A stretch of DNA of 64,000 nucleotides from Bacillota bacterium (lineage in GTDB: Bacteria > Bacillota > Clostridia > Christensenellales > UBA3700): positions 19,232 through 83,231 of the forward strand of contig JAEWXG010000003.1 in the NCBI GenBank assembly GCA_023396095.1, written 5' to 3'. The stretch's first letter is position 1. The number at the start of each line of letters is the position of its first letter. The position numbers and the translations under genes were made by a program. Positions 37,780 to 47,194 of this stretch are shown here, in pieces. The notes beneath the pieces were generated by a model. It did not search any database. It saw only the letters and a list, made by a program, of their open reading frames with translations, and had not been told where the DNA came from.

Positions 37780-39207
37780 CTATTCATCTATTTCAATAGT
37801 ATGAGCACCATCTCTATCACAACTGTCGATATTATTGTTATATTCTGAATATTTATCAAAAAACTTTATGTTTTGTAATTCAATTTTTTCCGCTGGATAA
37901 ATTACTGCCGGCATATAGCCTTCTCTCGCCTCTTCTCCAGAATATTTAATGTTATATATTTCTGGCTCATTCTTAATATATCGAAAAATCGTTTTAAGTA
38001 AAATTGGTGCAATTAATGAAGATATGATAATTAGAATAATAACTGCTGGCAAAAACTCAGCATCAAACAAGTTTAAATCCATACCCTTAGCAGCTACAAC
38101 TAAAGCAACTTCGCCTCTAACCATCATTCCTACTCCAACTGCCGCAGATTCGTGTCTTGTATATTTGCAGAGCCTTGCTGCAGAATAACACCCTATAAAT
38201 TTAGACATAAGCCCAAATACAACAAATAAAAGAATAAATAAAAACATATCAAAAGTAAATGAACCAGCAAACATTTGCCTTAAATCTGTTGTTATTCCAA
38301 TTCTTGCAAAGAAAATCGGACTAAATAATAAATATGAACTTGTATCTATTTTCTTTTCAATATAATCAATACCTGGCAAGTTTGCGATAAATACACCTGC
38401 AATAAAAGCCCCTGCAATATCTGCAATCCCAAAAAGCTTCTCGGATGCATATGCAAATAGGAAACATATAGCTAATGTTAAAATTGGCAATCTTCTTTTA
38501 TTATTAAATTTCTTTCCGAAATATTTAAATGAAAAATGAAAAATAATCCCTAACCCAATTGCTCCTAGGAAGAAATATAGAAGATTTAAAAGAACGTTTC
38601 CAAAAGCAGCCCCGATATTAATATCTCCACTTGTGCTGCCAGCTAGATTTTGGACAACCGCTAAAATAACAATTCCAATAATATCATCAAGTACTGCTGC
38701 CCCTAAAATAGAAACCCCTACCTTTCCATTGAGTTTTCCTAATTCGTGTAATGCTTCCACAGTAATTCCAACAGAAGTTGCTGTTAAAATTGTTCCAAAA
38801 AACAAAGTTTTTAGCAATAAAGTCTTATCGTTAAATAATGGAGTAAAATTAATTGACCATTTATTTAAAAAAAGTGCTGAAACAAAGAATCCTAATACGA
38901 ATGGCACTATTACACCGGCAAGCGTAATAACTACTGAAGGAATACCATTCTTTTTTAATTCCTTCAAGTTAGTTGTCATACCAGCTGAAAACAAAATTAA
39001 TATTACTCCTATTTCTGCTAATATTTTTAATGGATCAGCAGATCCGCTTGGAGGTGGAACAATTAATTTGAAAACACTAGGCCCCAAGAGCAACCCTGCA
39101 ATAATTGCTCCTACGACTTGTGGCAAACCAAGTTTTTTCATAAATATACCCAAAACTTTAGTAAAAATTAAAATCAAGGCTATATCAAGTAAAAATTTAT
39201 AATTCAC
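37780..39207 (-). CDS. Cation:proton antiporter (CPA2/KefB-type)
   Basis: 475 residues, about 12 hydrophobic segments. Diagnostic stretches: GLPQVVGAIIAGLLLGPS, VGITVEALHELGKLNG and GAAVLDDIIGIVILA, with the acidic DD pair, and RGEVALVVAAKG late. These are typical of the CPA2 Na+(K+)/H+ antiporter superfamily. No TrkA-N domain follows; a soluble tail of about 50 residues ends in an acidic stretch. Likely pH or ion homeostasis; the ion is uncertain. Confidence 0.88.
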   Translation of the reverse strand: MNYKFLLDIALILIFTKVLGIFMKKLGLPQVVGAIIAGLLLGPSVFKLIVPPPSGSADPLKILAEIGVILILFSAGMTTNLKELKKNGIPSVVITLAGVIVPFVLGFFVSALFLNKWSINFTPLFNDKTLLLKTLFFGTILTATSVGITVEALHELGKLNGKVGVSILGAAVLDDIIGIVILAVVQNLAGSTSGDINIGAAFGNVLLNLLYFFLGAIGLGIIFHFSFKYFGKKFNNKRRLPILTLAICFLFAYASEKLFGIADIAGAFIAGVFIANLPGIDYIEKKIDTSSYLLFSPIFFARIGITTDLRQMFAGSFTFDMFLFILLFVVFGLMSKFIGCYSAARLCKYTRHESAAVGVGMMVRGEVALVVAAKGMDLNLFDAEFLPAVIILIIISSLIAPILLKTIFRYIKNEPEIYNIKYSGEEAREGYMPAVIYPAEKIELQNIKFFDKYSEYNNNIDSCDRDGAHTIEIDE

Positions 39208-39285
39208 AACCTACCTCCATATTATTCAACACACAGGATAATATATTACTACTTTCTTTTTTATTTTACTAATAAAATTTTCCAA

Positions 39286-39357
39286 ATAAAAACCAAGTGT
39301 CCTACAACAACTAAATTATTATAAATAAATATTATAATAATGTGTTATTTCACTTGG
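39286..39357 (-). terminator. Long-range hairpin terminator downstream of ydbC
   Basis: CCAAGTG (39293-39299) and CACTTGG (39351-39357) form the outer stem, and an inner ATTATTATA/TATAATAAT hairpin fills the loop. The minus strand has TTTTTATTT after the stem. The large loop makes it less typical. Confidence 0.45.
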
Positions 39358-39366
39358 CTATTAAAA

Positions 39367-39594
39367 TTATATTTCTTCCATTTGATTTAATATATTCTTT
39401 AATGCTTTCAATTCATCAACACTTAAAGTTATACCTTTACCCATTTTTTCTCTATCTGGTGCCCATTCTCTAATATCATACTTGGATTCTTTATCGTTCC
39501 AAGTAATATAGTTAATTTGTTTCACCCAACCTTTTGCAGTTGTAGATAAAACACCAATTTCCTTATTAATTACATATTTGAAATCCCCAGCCAT
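39367..39594 (-). CDS. ydbC: YdbC-type PC4-like single-strand DNA-binding protein
   Basis: 75 residues. FKYVINKEIGVLSTTAKGWVKQINYITWN and YDIREWAPDREKMGKGITLSVDELKAL match the YdbC/PC4 (PF02229) family of small Bacillota homologues of the human PC4 transcription cofactor. Family members bind single-stranded DNA as dimers; the cellular role is unclear. Monocistronic. Confidence 0.9.
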   Translation of the reverse strand: MAGDFKYVINKEIGVLSTTAKGWVKQINYITWNDKESKYDIREWAPDREKMGKGITLSVDELKALKNILNQMEEI

Positions 39595-39704
39595 AATAAT
39601 CTCCTCTTAAATTGCTTAATATTTATATATTAACATATCAATATAAGTATTACAAGCATTAAAATCTTATTTATTATACTTAAACTTGAGCAAAGCAAGT
39701 TATT

Positions 39705-40334
39705 TCATACTGTCGTATCACTCAATTTTTCCATATATGCATAAATAATATTTGCAACTTGATCGACAGTTAAATTAGTTGTATTAATTGCTAAGCTATA
39801 ATCATGTGGATCTCCCCATTTTTCGCCTGTATATGTTTCGTAATAACTAGCTCTTTGTTTATCTGCTTTTAGCAATGTTTTCTTTATTTTATCAGACTTT
39901 TCAATAGTGTATTTTTCCTTTACTCTCTTTTCTCTTTCTTCTAAGCTTGCATATAAGAAAACTGAGATAATATTATCACGATTTTTTAAAATATAATTTG
40001 CGCACCTTCCAATAATAACACAAGGCTTTGCGGCAACCTCCTTAATTATTTCAGATTGTGTCAAAAATAATTCATCATTAATTGCATAATTATTAATAAC
40101 CCAACCATATGTACTTGCAAAATTCAAATTATATGTTAACATTCCGCCAAAAATATTTTTTGCTTTTTCATCATATTTTTGATAAGCATCAGGATTAGTT
40201 CCATTAACTTTAGCTGCCATCAATATCAGTTCATTATCGTAGTAAGGAACTCCCATTTTTTCAGATAATTTCTTGCCTATTTCGCGTCCACCACAAGCAA
40301 ATTCTCTGCCTATTGTAACAACATAATTTTTCAT
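39705..40334 (-). CDS. Cytidylate kinase-like protein
   Basis: 209 residues. It starts YVVTIGREFACGGREIGKKLSEKMGVPYYDNEL, the GREFxxGGxxIG variant P-loop of the PF13189 family, followed by CVIIGRCANYIL. Related to cytidylate kinase but widespread as an extra paralogue in clostridia with unproven substrate. The C-terminus has INTTNLTVDQVA as in Cmk-like enzymes. Confidence 0.86.
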   Translation of the reverse strand: MKNYVVTIGREFACGGREIGKKLSEKMGVPYYDNELILMAAKVNGTNPDAYQKYDEKAKNIFGGMLTYNLNFASTYGWVINNYAINDELFLTQSEIIKEVAAKPCVIIGRCANYILKNRDNIISVFLYASLEEREKRVKEKYTIEKSDKIKKTLLKADKQRASYYETYTGEKWGDPHDYSLAINTTNLTVDQVANIIYAYMEKLSDTTV

Positions 40335-40429
40335 AATTATCCCCCCCCTTCATTACTAATATTATAACATTAATTTAATTATCTTCATTAACTTTTTATC
40401 AAAATAAAATGTCATATATAGCATTTTAC

Positions 40430-40510
40430 TTACGCACTATTTTTCTTCATCACCTCATTCCTGTAAGCCGCCACGTCCTGCCTACTTTTGGTAGACTTCT
40501 GACTTTTGTC
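40430..40510 (-). pseudogene. Possible 27-codon C-terminal relic
   Basis: In the 397-bp gap between the kinase-like gene and mscS, the minus strand reads DKSQKSTKSRQDVAAY, then RNEVMKKNSA-stop, directly after an in-frame TAG. The patch is richer in GC than its surroundings and is protein-like, but has no start or binding site. Unknown family; a gene scrap is the simplest reading. The rest of the gap is AT-rich with nothing recognisable. Confidence 0.22.
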
Positions 40511-40731
40511 CTATGTAAATTGCAACATTATGTATCTCTTCAAATTAGTGCAATTATAACCATCATTATTATCAAAAGCTAAAATTCCATTTTTTAAAAG
40601 TATAGACACGCTTATCAATCAAATCGGCATTCAAATTCTTCAAGCTTATCTTTTCATCATATTTGTTTTATTTTATTATAGAAAAATATATAATATCTAA
40701 TTAGAAATAAAAAGGAGAAGCAAGTTTAATT

Positions 40732-41556
40732 ATGGAAAATTTCAAAACATTCTTTTCGACATATGGGTTAAAATTATTTGAAGGGTTAGCTTGGTTGCTT
40801 CTTGGCATTGTCGTAATACAAATTATTACAAATATTACAAAAAAAATTCTCTTAAAAACTCGATTGCAAACTATTGTAATTTCATTTATTGTTTCATTAA
40901 TCAAATTAGTTTTATACTTCCTAACATTAATGTTAATTGCAAATTCTTTAGGTATACAAACTTCAGGATTTGTTGCAATTGCTACAGCACTATCACTTGC
41001 CATCTCACTCGCTTTAAAAGACATATTATCAAATATTGTAAGTGGAGCAATCATTATATCAACAAAACCTTTTTCTGAAGGAGATTTTATACAAATTGGT
41101 GACACTACCGGAACTATTAAGTCTATAAATATGATTAGAACTACTCTTGTCTCATTTGACAATAAAGTAATATCAATACCAAATGCTCAAATTATGACAA
41201 GTTCTATTACAAATTTTAATGGTAAAACAACAAGACGTTTGGATATTAATTTTTCTGTTAGCATTGGCGAAGATATAGAAAAAATAAAAAGGCTTATTGC
41301 AAATTTACAAAATCAATATATAAAAGATGGTCTCGCTCTAGATGCTCCAGAACCATTTATAAGACTTCTTTCAATTAATGAAAATACAATAACCTTCACA
41401 GCTAGAGTTTGGGTAGACACAAAACTTTATTGGTCAACCTACTTTCAATTTACAGAAGATATTTATAAAACTTTATTAGAGTATAATATCAAATTTAATA
41501 AACAACTAAGTATTGCACTTGCTAATGATAAGGAGAATAAAATAAATGAACAATAA
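40732..41556 (+). CDS. mscS: Small-conductance mechanosensitive channel
   Basis: 274 residues. Three N-terminal helices precede the pore helix and beta domain: LALKDILSNIVSGAIIISTKPFSEGDFIQIG and SIPNAQIMTSSITNF are the MscS signature. It opens on hypo-osmotic shock in the cytoplasmic membrane. AAGGAG lies 14 nt from the ATG, longer than usual. It overlaps the next gene by 11 bp. Confidence 0.92.
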   Translation: MENFKTFFSTYGLKLFEGLAWLLLGIVVIQIITNITKKILLKTRLQTIVISFIVSLIKLVLYFLTLMLIANSLGIQTSGFVAIATALSLAISLALKDILSNIVSGAIIISTKPFSEGDFIQIGDTTGTIKSINMIRTTLVSFDNKVISIPNAQIMTSSITNFNGKTTRRLDINFSVSIGEDIEKIKRLIANLQNQYIKDGLALDAPEPFIRLLSINENTITFTARVWVDTKLYWSTYFQFTEDIYKTLLEYNIKFNKQLSIALANDKENKINEQ

Positions 41557-42070
41557 AAAACTTTTTAATATATTAATACTCTCTTTAGTAACACTAATCT
41601 TGACATTTTTTAATAGTCTTTTGATTTTTGCAGAAGATTCTGATAATACTAGTTTATCAAACACAGAACGTGCAATATTAGCAGGCACTATTATACTTAT
41701 ATGTATCCCTTTATTAGTGGTTCTTAAAACTAGAAAAATTAATAATATTAAACGCTTAAAGCAATTACATAAAAAATTATGCAAACAAATCGAAATGTTG
41801 GAAACACAAAAAAAATTCACTACCAGCAATACATTAAAAATTAAATCATTATTAAACAATATTAGACAATCAATATATAGCGAATTATCCAATACTGAAA
41901 ATTACCAATTAGAACTATTAAATGCTGATGCTCATACTATTATTTCAAATTTGGACAACTTAACATATAAAACAATTTTTGATAAAGAAAACGCAAATGC
42001 CTCATTGTTTATGGAATCTTTAAAGGCTTTCAATTCTCAATTTGAAAATTTTTTAAATCATTTCGAATAA
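41546..42070 (+). CDS. Membrane-anchored coiled-coil protein of unknown function
   Basis: 174 residues. The signal peptide (LFNILILSLVTLILTFFNSLLIFAEDS) is followed by a second membrane helix (AILAGTIILICIPLLVVLK), then a basic helical cytoplasmic part with coiled-coil pattern (LKQLHKKLCKQIEMLE). Translation is coupled to mscS (start inside its end), so a role with the channel is likely. Its last 13 bp overlap the convergent pflA tail. No known family. Confidence 0.65.
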   Translation: MNNKKLFNILILSLVTLILTFFNSLLIFAEDSDNTSLSNTERAILAGTIILICIPLLVVLKTRKINNIKRLKQLHKKLCKQIEMLETQKKFTTSNTLKIKSLLNNIRQSIYSELSNTENYQLELLNADAHTIISNLDNLTYKTIFDKENANASLFMESLKAFNSQFENFLNHFE

Positions 42071-42792
42071 CGCATCTTAGAATCAACATATATTTGCAAT
42101 TTTTCTAATGTACTACTATCTAGAGCATTATATTTTTTTAATGGATTTTCTATATTAAGACTCTCATATTTATCAAAACCCATTGTATGAAACCCTAATA
42201 ACTCCCACTCTAGAATGTGATCATACTGTTTAATAACTTCAATATATTGATCTAAATATTCTTCTTTATCATTTATGCCTGGAACGATAACTGTTCTCAA
42301 TTTAATCTTTTTATTAAAATCTCTACATTTTTCTATAAATAAAATAAATTGGCTTAAATGCATTTTAGTATATGTGAAGTAGTCTTTTTCGTTAGGAAAC
42401 TTAAAATCCAAAATTATTTGATCAACCTTTTTTATAACCTCTTCCACATAATTGTTATATATACAACCAGATGTATCTAATAAGGTATTAACATTACTAT
42501 TAATAAAGCATTCTACTAAATGGACGAGATTTGCCGCCTGTAAAAGTGGTTCTCCTCCACTAAAAGTAACACCCCCTCCCCTAGAAAAGTAAAATCTATT
42601 TCTTAAAACTTTCTCTAAAAGTTCATAAACATCATACTCAATTCCCGTAGCATTGTGTCCCCAAGTATCAGGATTATGGCAATATAAACAACGCAATGGA
42701 CACCCTTGGAAAAAGATAACGCATCTAATTCCAGCCCCATCCAATGTTCCCATAGTTTCAATTGAATGAATGGCAAGTTTATATTTTTGCAT
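42058..42792 (-). CDS. pflA: Pyruvate formate-lyase activating enzyme (radical SAM)
   Basis: 244 residues. [18 protein letters not shown] carries CxxxCxxC for the 4Fe-4S cluster, and [14 protein letters not shown] is the SAM-binding GGE motif. It generates the glycyl radical on PFL. The ATG lies inside the end of pflB (14-bp overlap), so the two are co-translated. Confidence 0.96.
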   Translation of the reverse strand: MQKYKLAIHSIETMGTLDGAGIRCVIFFQGCPLRCLYCHNPDTWGHNATGIEYDVYELLEKVLRNRFYFSRGGGVTFSGGEPLLQAANLVHLVECFINSNVNTLLDTSGCIYNNYVEEVIKKVDQIILDFKFPNEKDYFTYTKMHLSQFILFIEKCRDFNKKIKLRTVIVPGINDKEEYLDQYIEVIKQYDHILEWELLGFHTMGFDKYESLNIENPLKKYNALDSSTLEKLQIYVDSKMRYSK

Positions 42793-45028
42793 GGAATGTT
42801 CTTGAAATAACCTCTAGTTTTTGTTCTTTGGTTAATTTATTAAAATTAACAGCATATCCGCTCACTCTAATTGTTAAATTAGGATATTTATCTGGATTTT
42901 CCATAGCATCTTGCAATTTTTCTCTATCTAAAACATTTACATTTAAATGATGAGCACCTTGAACAAAATATCCATCAAGTAATGCTATTAATTTATCTTC
43001 CTGTTCTACAATATTTTTTCCAAGTATTTGTGGTACAACGCTAAATGTATTTGAAATGCCATCTTGACAACAACTATAACAAATCTTTGCTACAGAGTTC
43101 AAACTTGCCAATGCTCCCGATTTATCGCGTCCATGCATTGGATTAGCACCTGGGGCAAAAGGCTCTCCCTTCTTTCTTCCATCTGGAGTTGCCCCTGTCT
43201 TCTTTCCATACATTACATTAGATGTAATTGTTAAAATTGACAAAGTATGCTTTGCATTTCTATATGTCTTTGTTTTGCGTAATTCTTGATAAAACTCTTT
43301 TGTTATCTCTATGGCAATTTTATCAACCCTATCATCATCATTTCCAAATTGAGGATACTCGCCTGCAATCTCGAAATTAGAGATAATTCCTCTCTCATCT
43401 TTAATAGCTTTAACTGTTGTATATTTAATTGCACTTAAGCTATCTACAAGAACGCTTAATCCTGATATACCAAAAGCCATTAACCTCTCAACATCCGTAT
43501 CATGCAATGACATCATTAATCTTTCGTAAGCATACTTATCATGCATATAGTGAATTACATTTAAAGTATTTACATAGAGCTTTGCAACCCACTTCATATA
43601 TTTCCTAAATTCTGGCATCAATTCTTCATAATTAATCACACCTTCATTAAAAACTTTCCCCTGTGGCCCAACTTGGCTCCCAGAAAGCTCATCTTTACCA
43701 CCATTAAGTGTTAAAAGCAATAATTTAGCTAAATTGCATCTTGCTCCAAAAAATTGCATTTGTTTCCCCACTTTCATTGCTGATACACAACAAGCTATTG
43801 CATAATCATCACCATATTCAGGCCTCATTACATCATCATTTTCATATTGAATAGAATCTGTATCTATTGACACTTGTGCACAGAATCTTTTATATGATTC
43901 TGGTAATTTTTGACTCCATAAAACTGTTATATTAGGTTCTGAAGAAGGTCCTAAATTATACAAAGTATTTAAAACTCTATATGAATTCTTTGTTACTAAT
44001 GTTCTACCATCTTCCGCCATACCAGCTTCAGCCATAGTTACCCAAGTAGGATCACCTGCAAATAATTCATTATATTCAGGCGTTCTTAAATGTCTAACTA
44101 ATCTTAATTTAATAATTAAATCATCCATTATTTCTTGAACTTGCTTTTCTGTAAGAATTCCTTTTCTTAAATCTCTTTCAAAATATATATCTAAAAATGT
44201 TGAAACTCTTCCTAACGAATTAGCAGCACCATTTTGTTCTTTTATTGCACCTAGATATGCAAAATATAGCCATTGTACAGCTTCTCTTGCATTTGTTGCA
44301 GGAGCAGAGATGTCATACCCATACATCAAGGCCATTGCCTTTAATCTCTTCATAAACTCTATTTGTTTTGCTAAATCTTCAATAAGTCGTATGTTTTCAT
44401 CTGTATTATCTTTCTTTGAGTATTCCGCCTTATCTTGTTCTTTTTGCTCAATCAAGAAATCCATTCCATAAAGTGCAACTCTTCTATAATCGCCAATAAT
44501 TCTTCCACGCCCATAAGCATCTGGCAAACCAGTTAAAATGCCAGCGTGTCTTGCCTTTAACATTTCGCTTGAATAAACTCTAAATACACCATCATTATGA
44601 GTTGTTCTATATTCAAACGCCTTTCTTACCGAATCTGATAATTTGTATCCATATGCTTCACAAGCTTTCTCACACATTCTTATTCCACCAAATGGATTTA
44701 CTGCTCTCTTTAATGGCTTATCTGTTTGCAATCCAACAATGATATCATCCTTTTTGGAAACGTAACCTGGTTTATATGCTAACAAAGAAGATATATGGTC
44801 CGTATCAACATCTAATACGCCACCTTTGTCCTGTTCAGCTTTTAATAGATTAAATAAAATCTCTCGAACTTTTATTGTCCTTTTTGTTGGTCCCTCTAAA
44901 AATTTTGAATCTCCTAAATATTCAGTAAAGTTCGTTTCAATAAAATTTTTAACATCAATTTTCTTTCTCCATTTACTACCTTTAAAACCATCCCATGCGA
45001 CCTGTTTAACCATACCTATATCCTCCAA
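42779..45028 (-). CDS. pflB: Formate C-acetyltransferase (pyruvate formate-lyase)
   Basis: 749 residues, the usual length. The catalytic pair of cysteines is in IACCVSAMK (about residues 409-410), and RVSGYAVNF near the C-terminus holds the radical glycine (724). It converts pyruvate and CoA to acetyl-CoA and formate, anaerobic and oxygen-sensitive. First gene of the pflBA pair. Confidence 0.97.
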   Translation of the reverse strand: MEDIGMVKQVAWDGFKGSKWRKKIDVKNFIETNFTEYLGDSKFLEGPTKRTIKVREILFNLLKAEQDKGGVLDVDTDHISSLLAYKPGYVSKKDDIIVGLQTDKPLKRAVNPFGGIRMCEKACEAYGYKLSDSVRKAFEYRTTHNDGVFRVYSSEMLKARHAGILTGLPDAYGRGRIIGDYRRVALYGMDFLIEQKEQDKAEYSKKDNTDENIRLIEDLAKQIEFMKRLKAMALMYGYDISAPATNAREAVQWLYFAYLGAIKEQNGAANSLGRVSTFLDIYFERDLRKGILTEKQVQEIMDDLIIKLRLVRHLRTPEYNELFAGDPTWVTMAEAGMAEDGRTLVTKNSYRVLNTLYNLGPSSEPNITVLWSQKLPESYKRFCAQVSIDTDSIQYENDDVMRPEYGDDYAIACCVSAMKVGKQMQFFGARCNLAKLLLLTLNGGKDELSGSQVGPQGKVFNEGVINYEELMPEFRKYMKWVAKLYVNTLNVIHYMHDKYAYERLMMSLHDTDVERLMAFGISGLSVLVDSLSAIKYTTVKAIKDERGIISNFEIAGEYPQFGNDDDRVDKIAIEITKEFYQELRKTKTYRNAKHTLSILTITSNVMYGKKTGATPDGRKKGEPFAPGANPMHGRDKSGALASLNSVAKICYSCCQDGISNTFSVVPQILGKNIVEQEDKLIALLDGYFVQGAHHLNVNVLDREKLQDAMENPDKYPNLTIRVSGYAVNFNKLTKEQKLEVISRTFHAKI

Positions 45029-45030
45029 AG

Positions 45031-45057
45031 AAAAAGCAAGAAATTTTCTTGCTTTTT
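45031..45057 (-). terminator. Terminator between the small lipoprotein gene and pflB
   Basis: AAAAAGCAAGAAA pairs with TTTCTTGCTTTTT around a small AT loop; it falls directly after the lipoprotein stop at 45059 and just before the pflB binding site. Confidence 0.8.
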
Positions 45058-45058
45058 G

Positions 45059-45532
45059 TTATTTTCTTTCTTCTAAAATGTATATGTTGCCCCCAGCAAA
45101 CAATTCCTTCTTATCCTCAGACAACTTTATATTCTCACACAACTTAAATACAAGAATAGCTTGTGTTTTAATTATTTCATTAACTGGCTCTCCATTTTTC
45201 TCTACTACATACTCTTCCTTATTCTTTGTAACAGTATAATTTACTTGATCAACCTTAAATGAAATTATTTTTAAATCTGTAGTAATCGCAGAAGTTACTT
45301 GAAATTTCGCATCTTTTTTTATATCAACTTCATTATTTGAAGTTGGTTTAATAAATTCTCCGTAATATGTAAAATCCACTTTTGTACCATTTGCATTTAC
45401 TTTTGCAGTAATTTCTCTGCCTTTTATATCCGTAGCTTTATATGTAGATGACTGTCCACAACTAAATAATGTTAAAGATAAAATCACAACGAGAATTACT
45501 GTTGATAAAATTATTAAACTTTGCTTTTTCAT
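45059..45532 (-). CDS. Small lipoprotein, paralogue-like of 45762
   Basis: About 157 residues from the ATG at 45532 (TTGGAG 5 nt upstream). The signal peptide ends LTLFSCGQS (lipobox). The mature part is beta-rich with TYKATDIKGREITAKV and FKVDQVNYTVTKNKEEYVVEKNG. The pattern (signal, GK or GQ-type start, threonine- and lysine-rich strands) resembles the gene at 45762; both look like members of a short-repeat surface lipoprotein family. Function unknown. Confidence 0.6.
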   Translation of the reverse strand: MKKQSLIILSTVILVVILSLTLFSCGQSSTYKATDIKGREITAKVNANGTKVDFTYYGEFIKPTSNNEVDIKKDAKFQVTSAITTDLKIISFKVDQVNYTVTKNKEEYVVEKNGEPVNEIIKTQAILVFKLCENIKLSEDKKELFAGGNIYILEERK

Positions 45533-45705
45533 AAACACTCCAATATTAAACATTAAATAATAATTATTACTACTTGCATTCTTATTCTATTACATAATTT
45601 CCATTAAGTCTAGAACTAAACATACCAATTTTGATACTTCGTTAAAATTTTAATTTTCTATCGCTTCACTTAATCATTTAATAAATTTTCTAATAAAGTT
45701 AAAAT

Positions 45706-45735
45706 AAAAAACTTGGAATTTTCATCCAAGTTTTT
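45706..45735 (-). terminator. Terminator of lipoprotein gene 45762
   Basis: AAAAACTTGGA (45707-45717) and TCCAAGTTTTT (45725-45735) form an 11-bp stem with a 7-nt loop, 26 bp after the stop codon. Confidence 0.82.
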
Positions 45736-45761
45736 ATTCAATCAAATCAATATTTTCTAGA

Positions 45762-46226
45762 TTATTTAGCGTTTGACTTAAACATAGGTTTAACGCCCAA
45801 TGCTGCCATTCCTGACTCTGAATCATAAACTAATCTTGAATTTGCTCCAGCAAGTACTGCTAATGCTGCTGCTTCCATGATTCCAGCTCCTTCCCATTTA
45901 CCATCTTTGTATTTATAAGTTGTATCACCTAGTTTAATTGATGTAACTGAAACCGCATAAACTACTACTTTGTACTCTTTACCTTCGTAAGTTGCTGTCT
46001 CTTCACTAGTTTTCTTCAATGTCCCCTTAATAATATAGTCTCCTTTATCTCCTTTATCCTTATACTCTAATGTTTTTGGAGTAACAATTAAATATGCCCC
46101 ATCTTTTATCAATTTGCCATCTGAATCACGGAAATAGTATTTTCCTGATGAGCATGATGCCAATACAGTTGCAATAATTATTGCAACAAGCAAAGTAGAA
46201 ACTACAACCAAACTTTTTCTTTTCAT
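45762..46226 (-). CDS. Small lipoprotein of unknown function
   Basis: 154 residues. Signal peptide ends TVLASCSSGKYYF (lipobox). The mature part has YLIVTPKTLEYKDKGDKGDYIIKG and VYAVSVTSIKLGDTTYKYKDG, a small beta-sheet pattern. The last 40 residues are alanine-rich (EAAALAVLAGANS), perhaps a helix. GGAGG precedes the ATG. No recognised family. Confidence 0.6.
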   Translation of the reverse strand: MKRKSLVVVSTLLVAIIIATVLASCSSGKYYFRDSDGKLIKDGAYLIVTPKTLEYKDKGDKGDYIIKGTLKKTSEETATYEGKEYKVVVYAVSVTSIKLGDTTYKYKDGKWEGAGIMEAAALAVLAGANSRLVYDSESGMAALGVKPMFKSNAK

Positions 46227-46351
46227 TATATAAATCCTCCTAGATTTTCTATTTTCAATTTAACAATAATTAAATAGTATTGTCAACATAGTGATTACTA
46301 TATACAATAATAAAACTTTCCACAACGTAATCAAAAATAAACAATCTTTTA

Positions 46352-46972
46352 CTACTCCTTTTCATTTACTTCATTCGGCAAAATATCGACATAATAGTTA
46401 TTAACTACTGCTTGTAATTGTTTTATGAATATTAGAGGGATAGTTATAAGTATTGATCCAATGGCCTGTAAAATATTTTCTTTAATGGAGAATGCAGCTA
46501 TCATCAATGCATTACTCCCTTCCTTAACTTGTTTGCCAAAAAAATGAAAATTATACATCATCCACTTAAATAAAAAATATAATATAACCATTGTTAATTC
46601 AACAACAAACATGGCTAAAATAATTTTCAAAACATCTTTTTTATTACCATTTTTATAAAGCGCTATTTTTTTAAATGACTTATTCCCAATAAGAGCGGCA
46701 AATAAGCCCATCAAACTTTTAATAAATAATGTAAACGGAGCCCAATAAGGATAACCAGCTAAAACATCTCCTAGCATCGATCCTACACCTCCTGCAAATA
46801 TCCCAACAAAAGGTCCGAAATATACCCCCGAAATGATGACAAACACATCCCCTAAATTAATAAAACCATCAAATGTAAGATTAGGAATTTTAATATACGC
46901 AGTAGCAAGGCATACAAGCGCTGTACAAATTGCTATATATGCAATTTTTTTAATGGAAAAACTCTTTTTCAT
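46352..46972 (-). CDS. ribU: Riboflavin ECF transporter S component RibU
   Basis: About 206 residues from the ATG at 46972 (GGAGG 5 nt upstream; the longer frame lacks this). Six hydrophobic segments; FINLGDVFVIISGVYFGPFVGIFAGGVGSMLGDVLAG is the S-component core. The FMN riboswitch directly upstream assigns riboflavin as the substrate. It needs a shared EcfAA'T module, which is not in this window. Confidence 0.88.
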   Translation of the reverse strand: MKKSFSIKKIAYIAICTALVCLATAYIKIPNLTFDGFINLGDVFVIISGVYFGPFVGIFAGGVGSMLGDVLAGYPYWAPFTLFIKSLMGLFAALIGNKSFKKIALYKNGNKKDVLKIILAMFVVELTMVILYFLFKWMMYNFHFFGKQVKEGSNALMIAAFSIKENILQAIGSILITIPLIFIKQLQAVVNNYYVDILPNEVNEKE

Positions 46973-46993
46973 ATTACCTCCACAACTTAGGCA

Positions 46994-47020
46994 ATAAAAA
47001 AGTATGCAAAAGGCATACTT
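46994..47020 (-). terminator. Riboswitch-controlled terminator ahead of ribU
   Basis: Minus strand AAGTATGC / GCATACTT stem (47013-47020 with 47000-47007), 5-nt loop, then a run of T. It lies between the FMN aptamer and the ribU start, so FMN binding probably favours termination. Confidence 0.8.
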
Positions 47021-47036
47021 CACATTTCAAAAGATT

Positions 47037-47165
47037 TTATATCTTTCTCAATCAGACTTTACTGGCGGTTATGGAATCTCACCATATCGACCTATGAGGA
47101 TGTTGGACTTGTCTGTTTCACAGCATTACCACCGGTCCGGAATTTCACCATGCCCAAAGATTATT
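47037..47165 (-). ncRNA. FMN riboswitch (RFN element)
   Basis: On the minus strand the conserved blocks occur in order: TTTGGGCATGGTGAAATTCC, GACCGGTGGTAATG, GACAAGTCC, ATGGTGAGATTCCATAACCG and CCAGTAAAGTCTG. They match the RFN aptamer consensus (GGGGCAGGGTGAAATTCC ... GACCGGCGGT ... GGTGAGATTCCG ... ACAGTATAGTCTG). It is followed by a terminator and ribU, so it is a transcription-attenuation switch. Confidence 0.95.
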
Positions 47166-47194
47166 TATATTATATATCTTTATCAATAATATTT

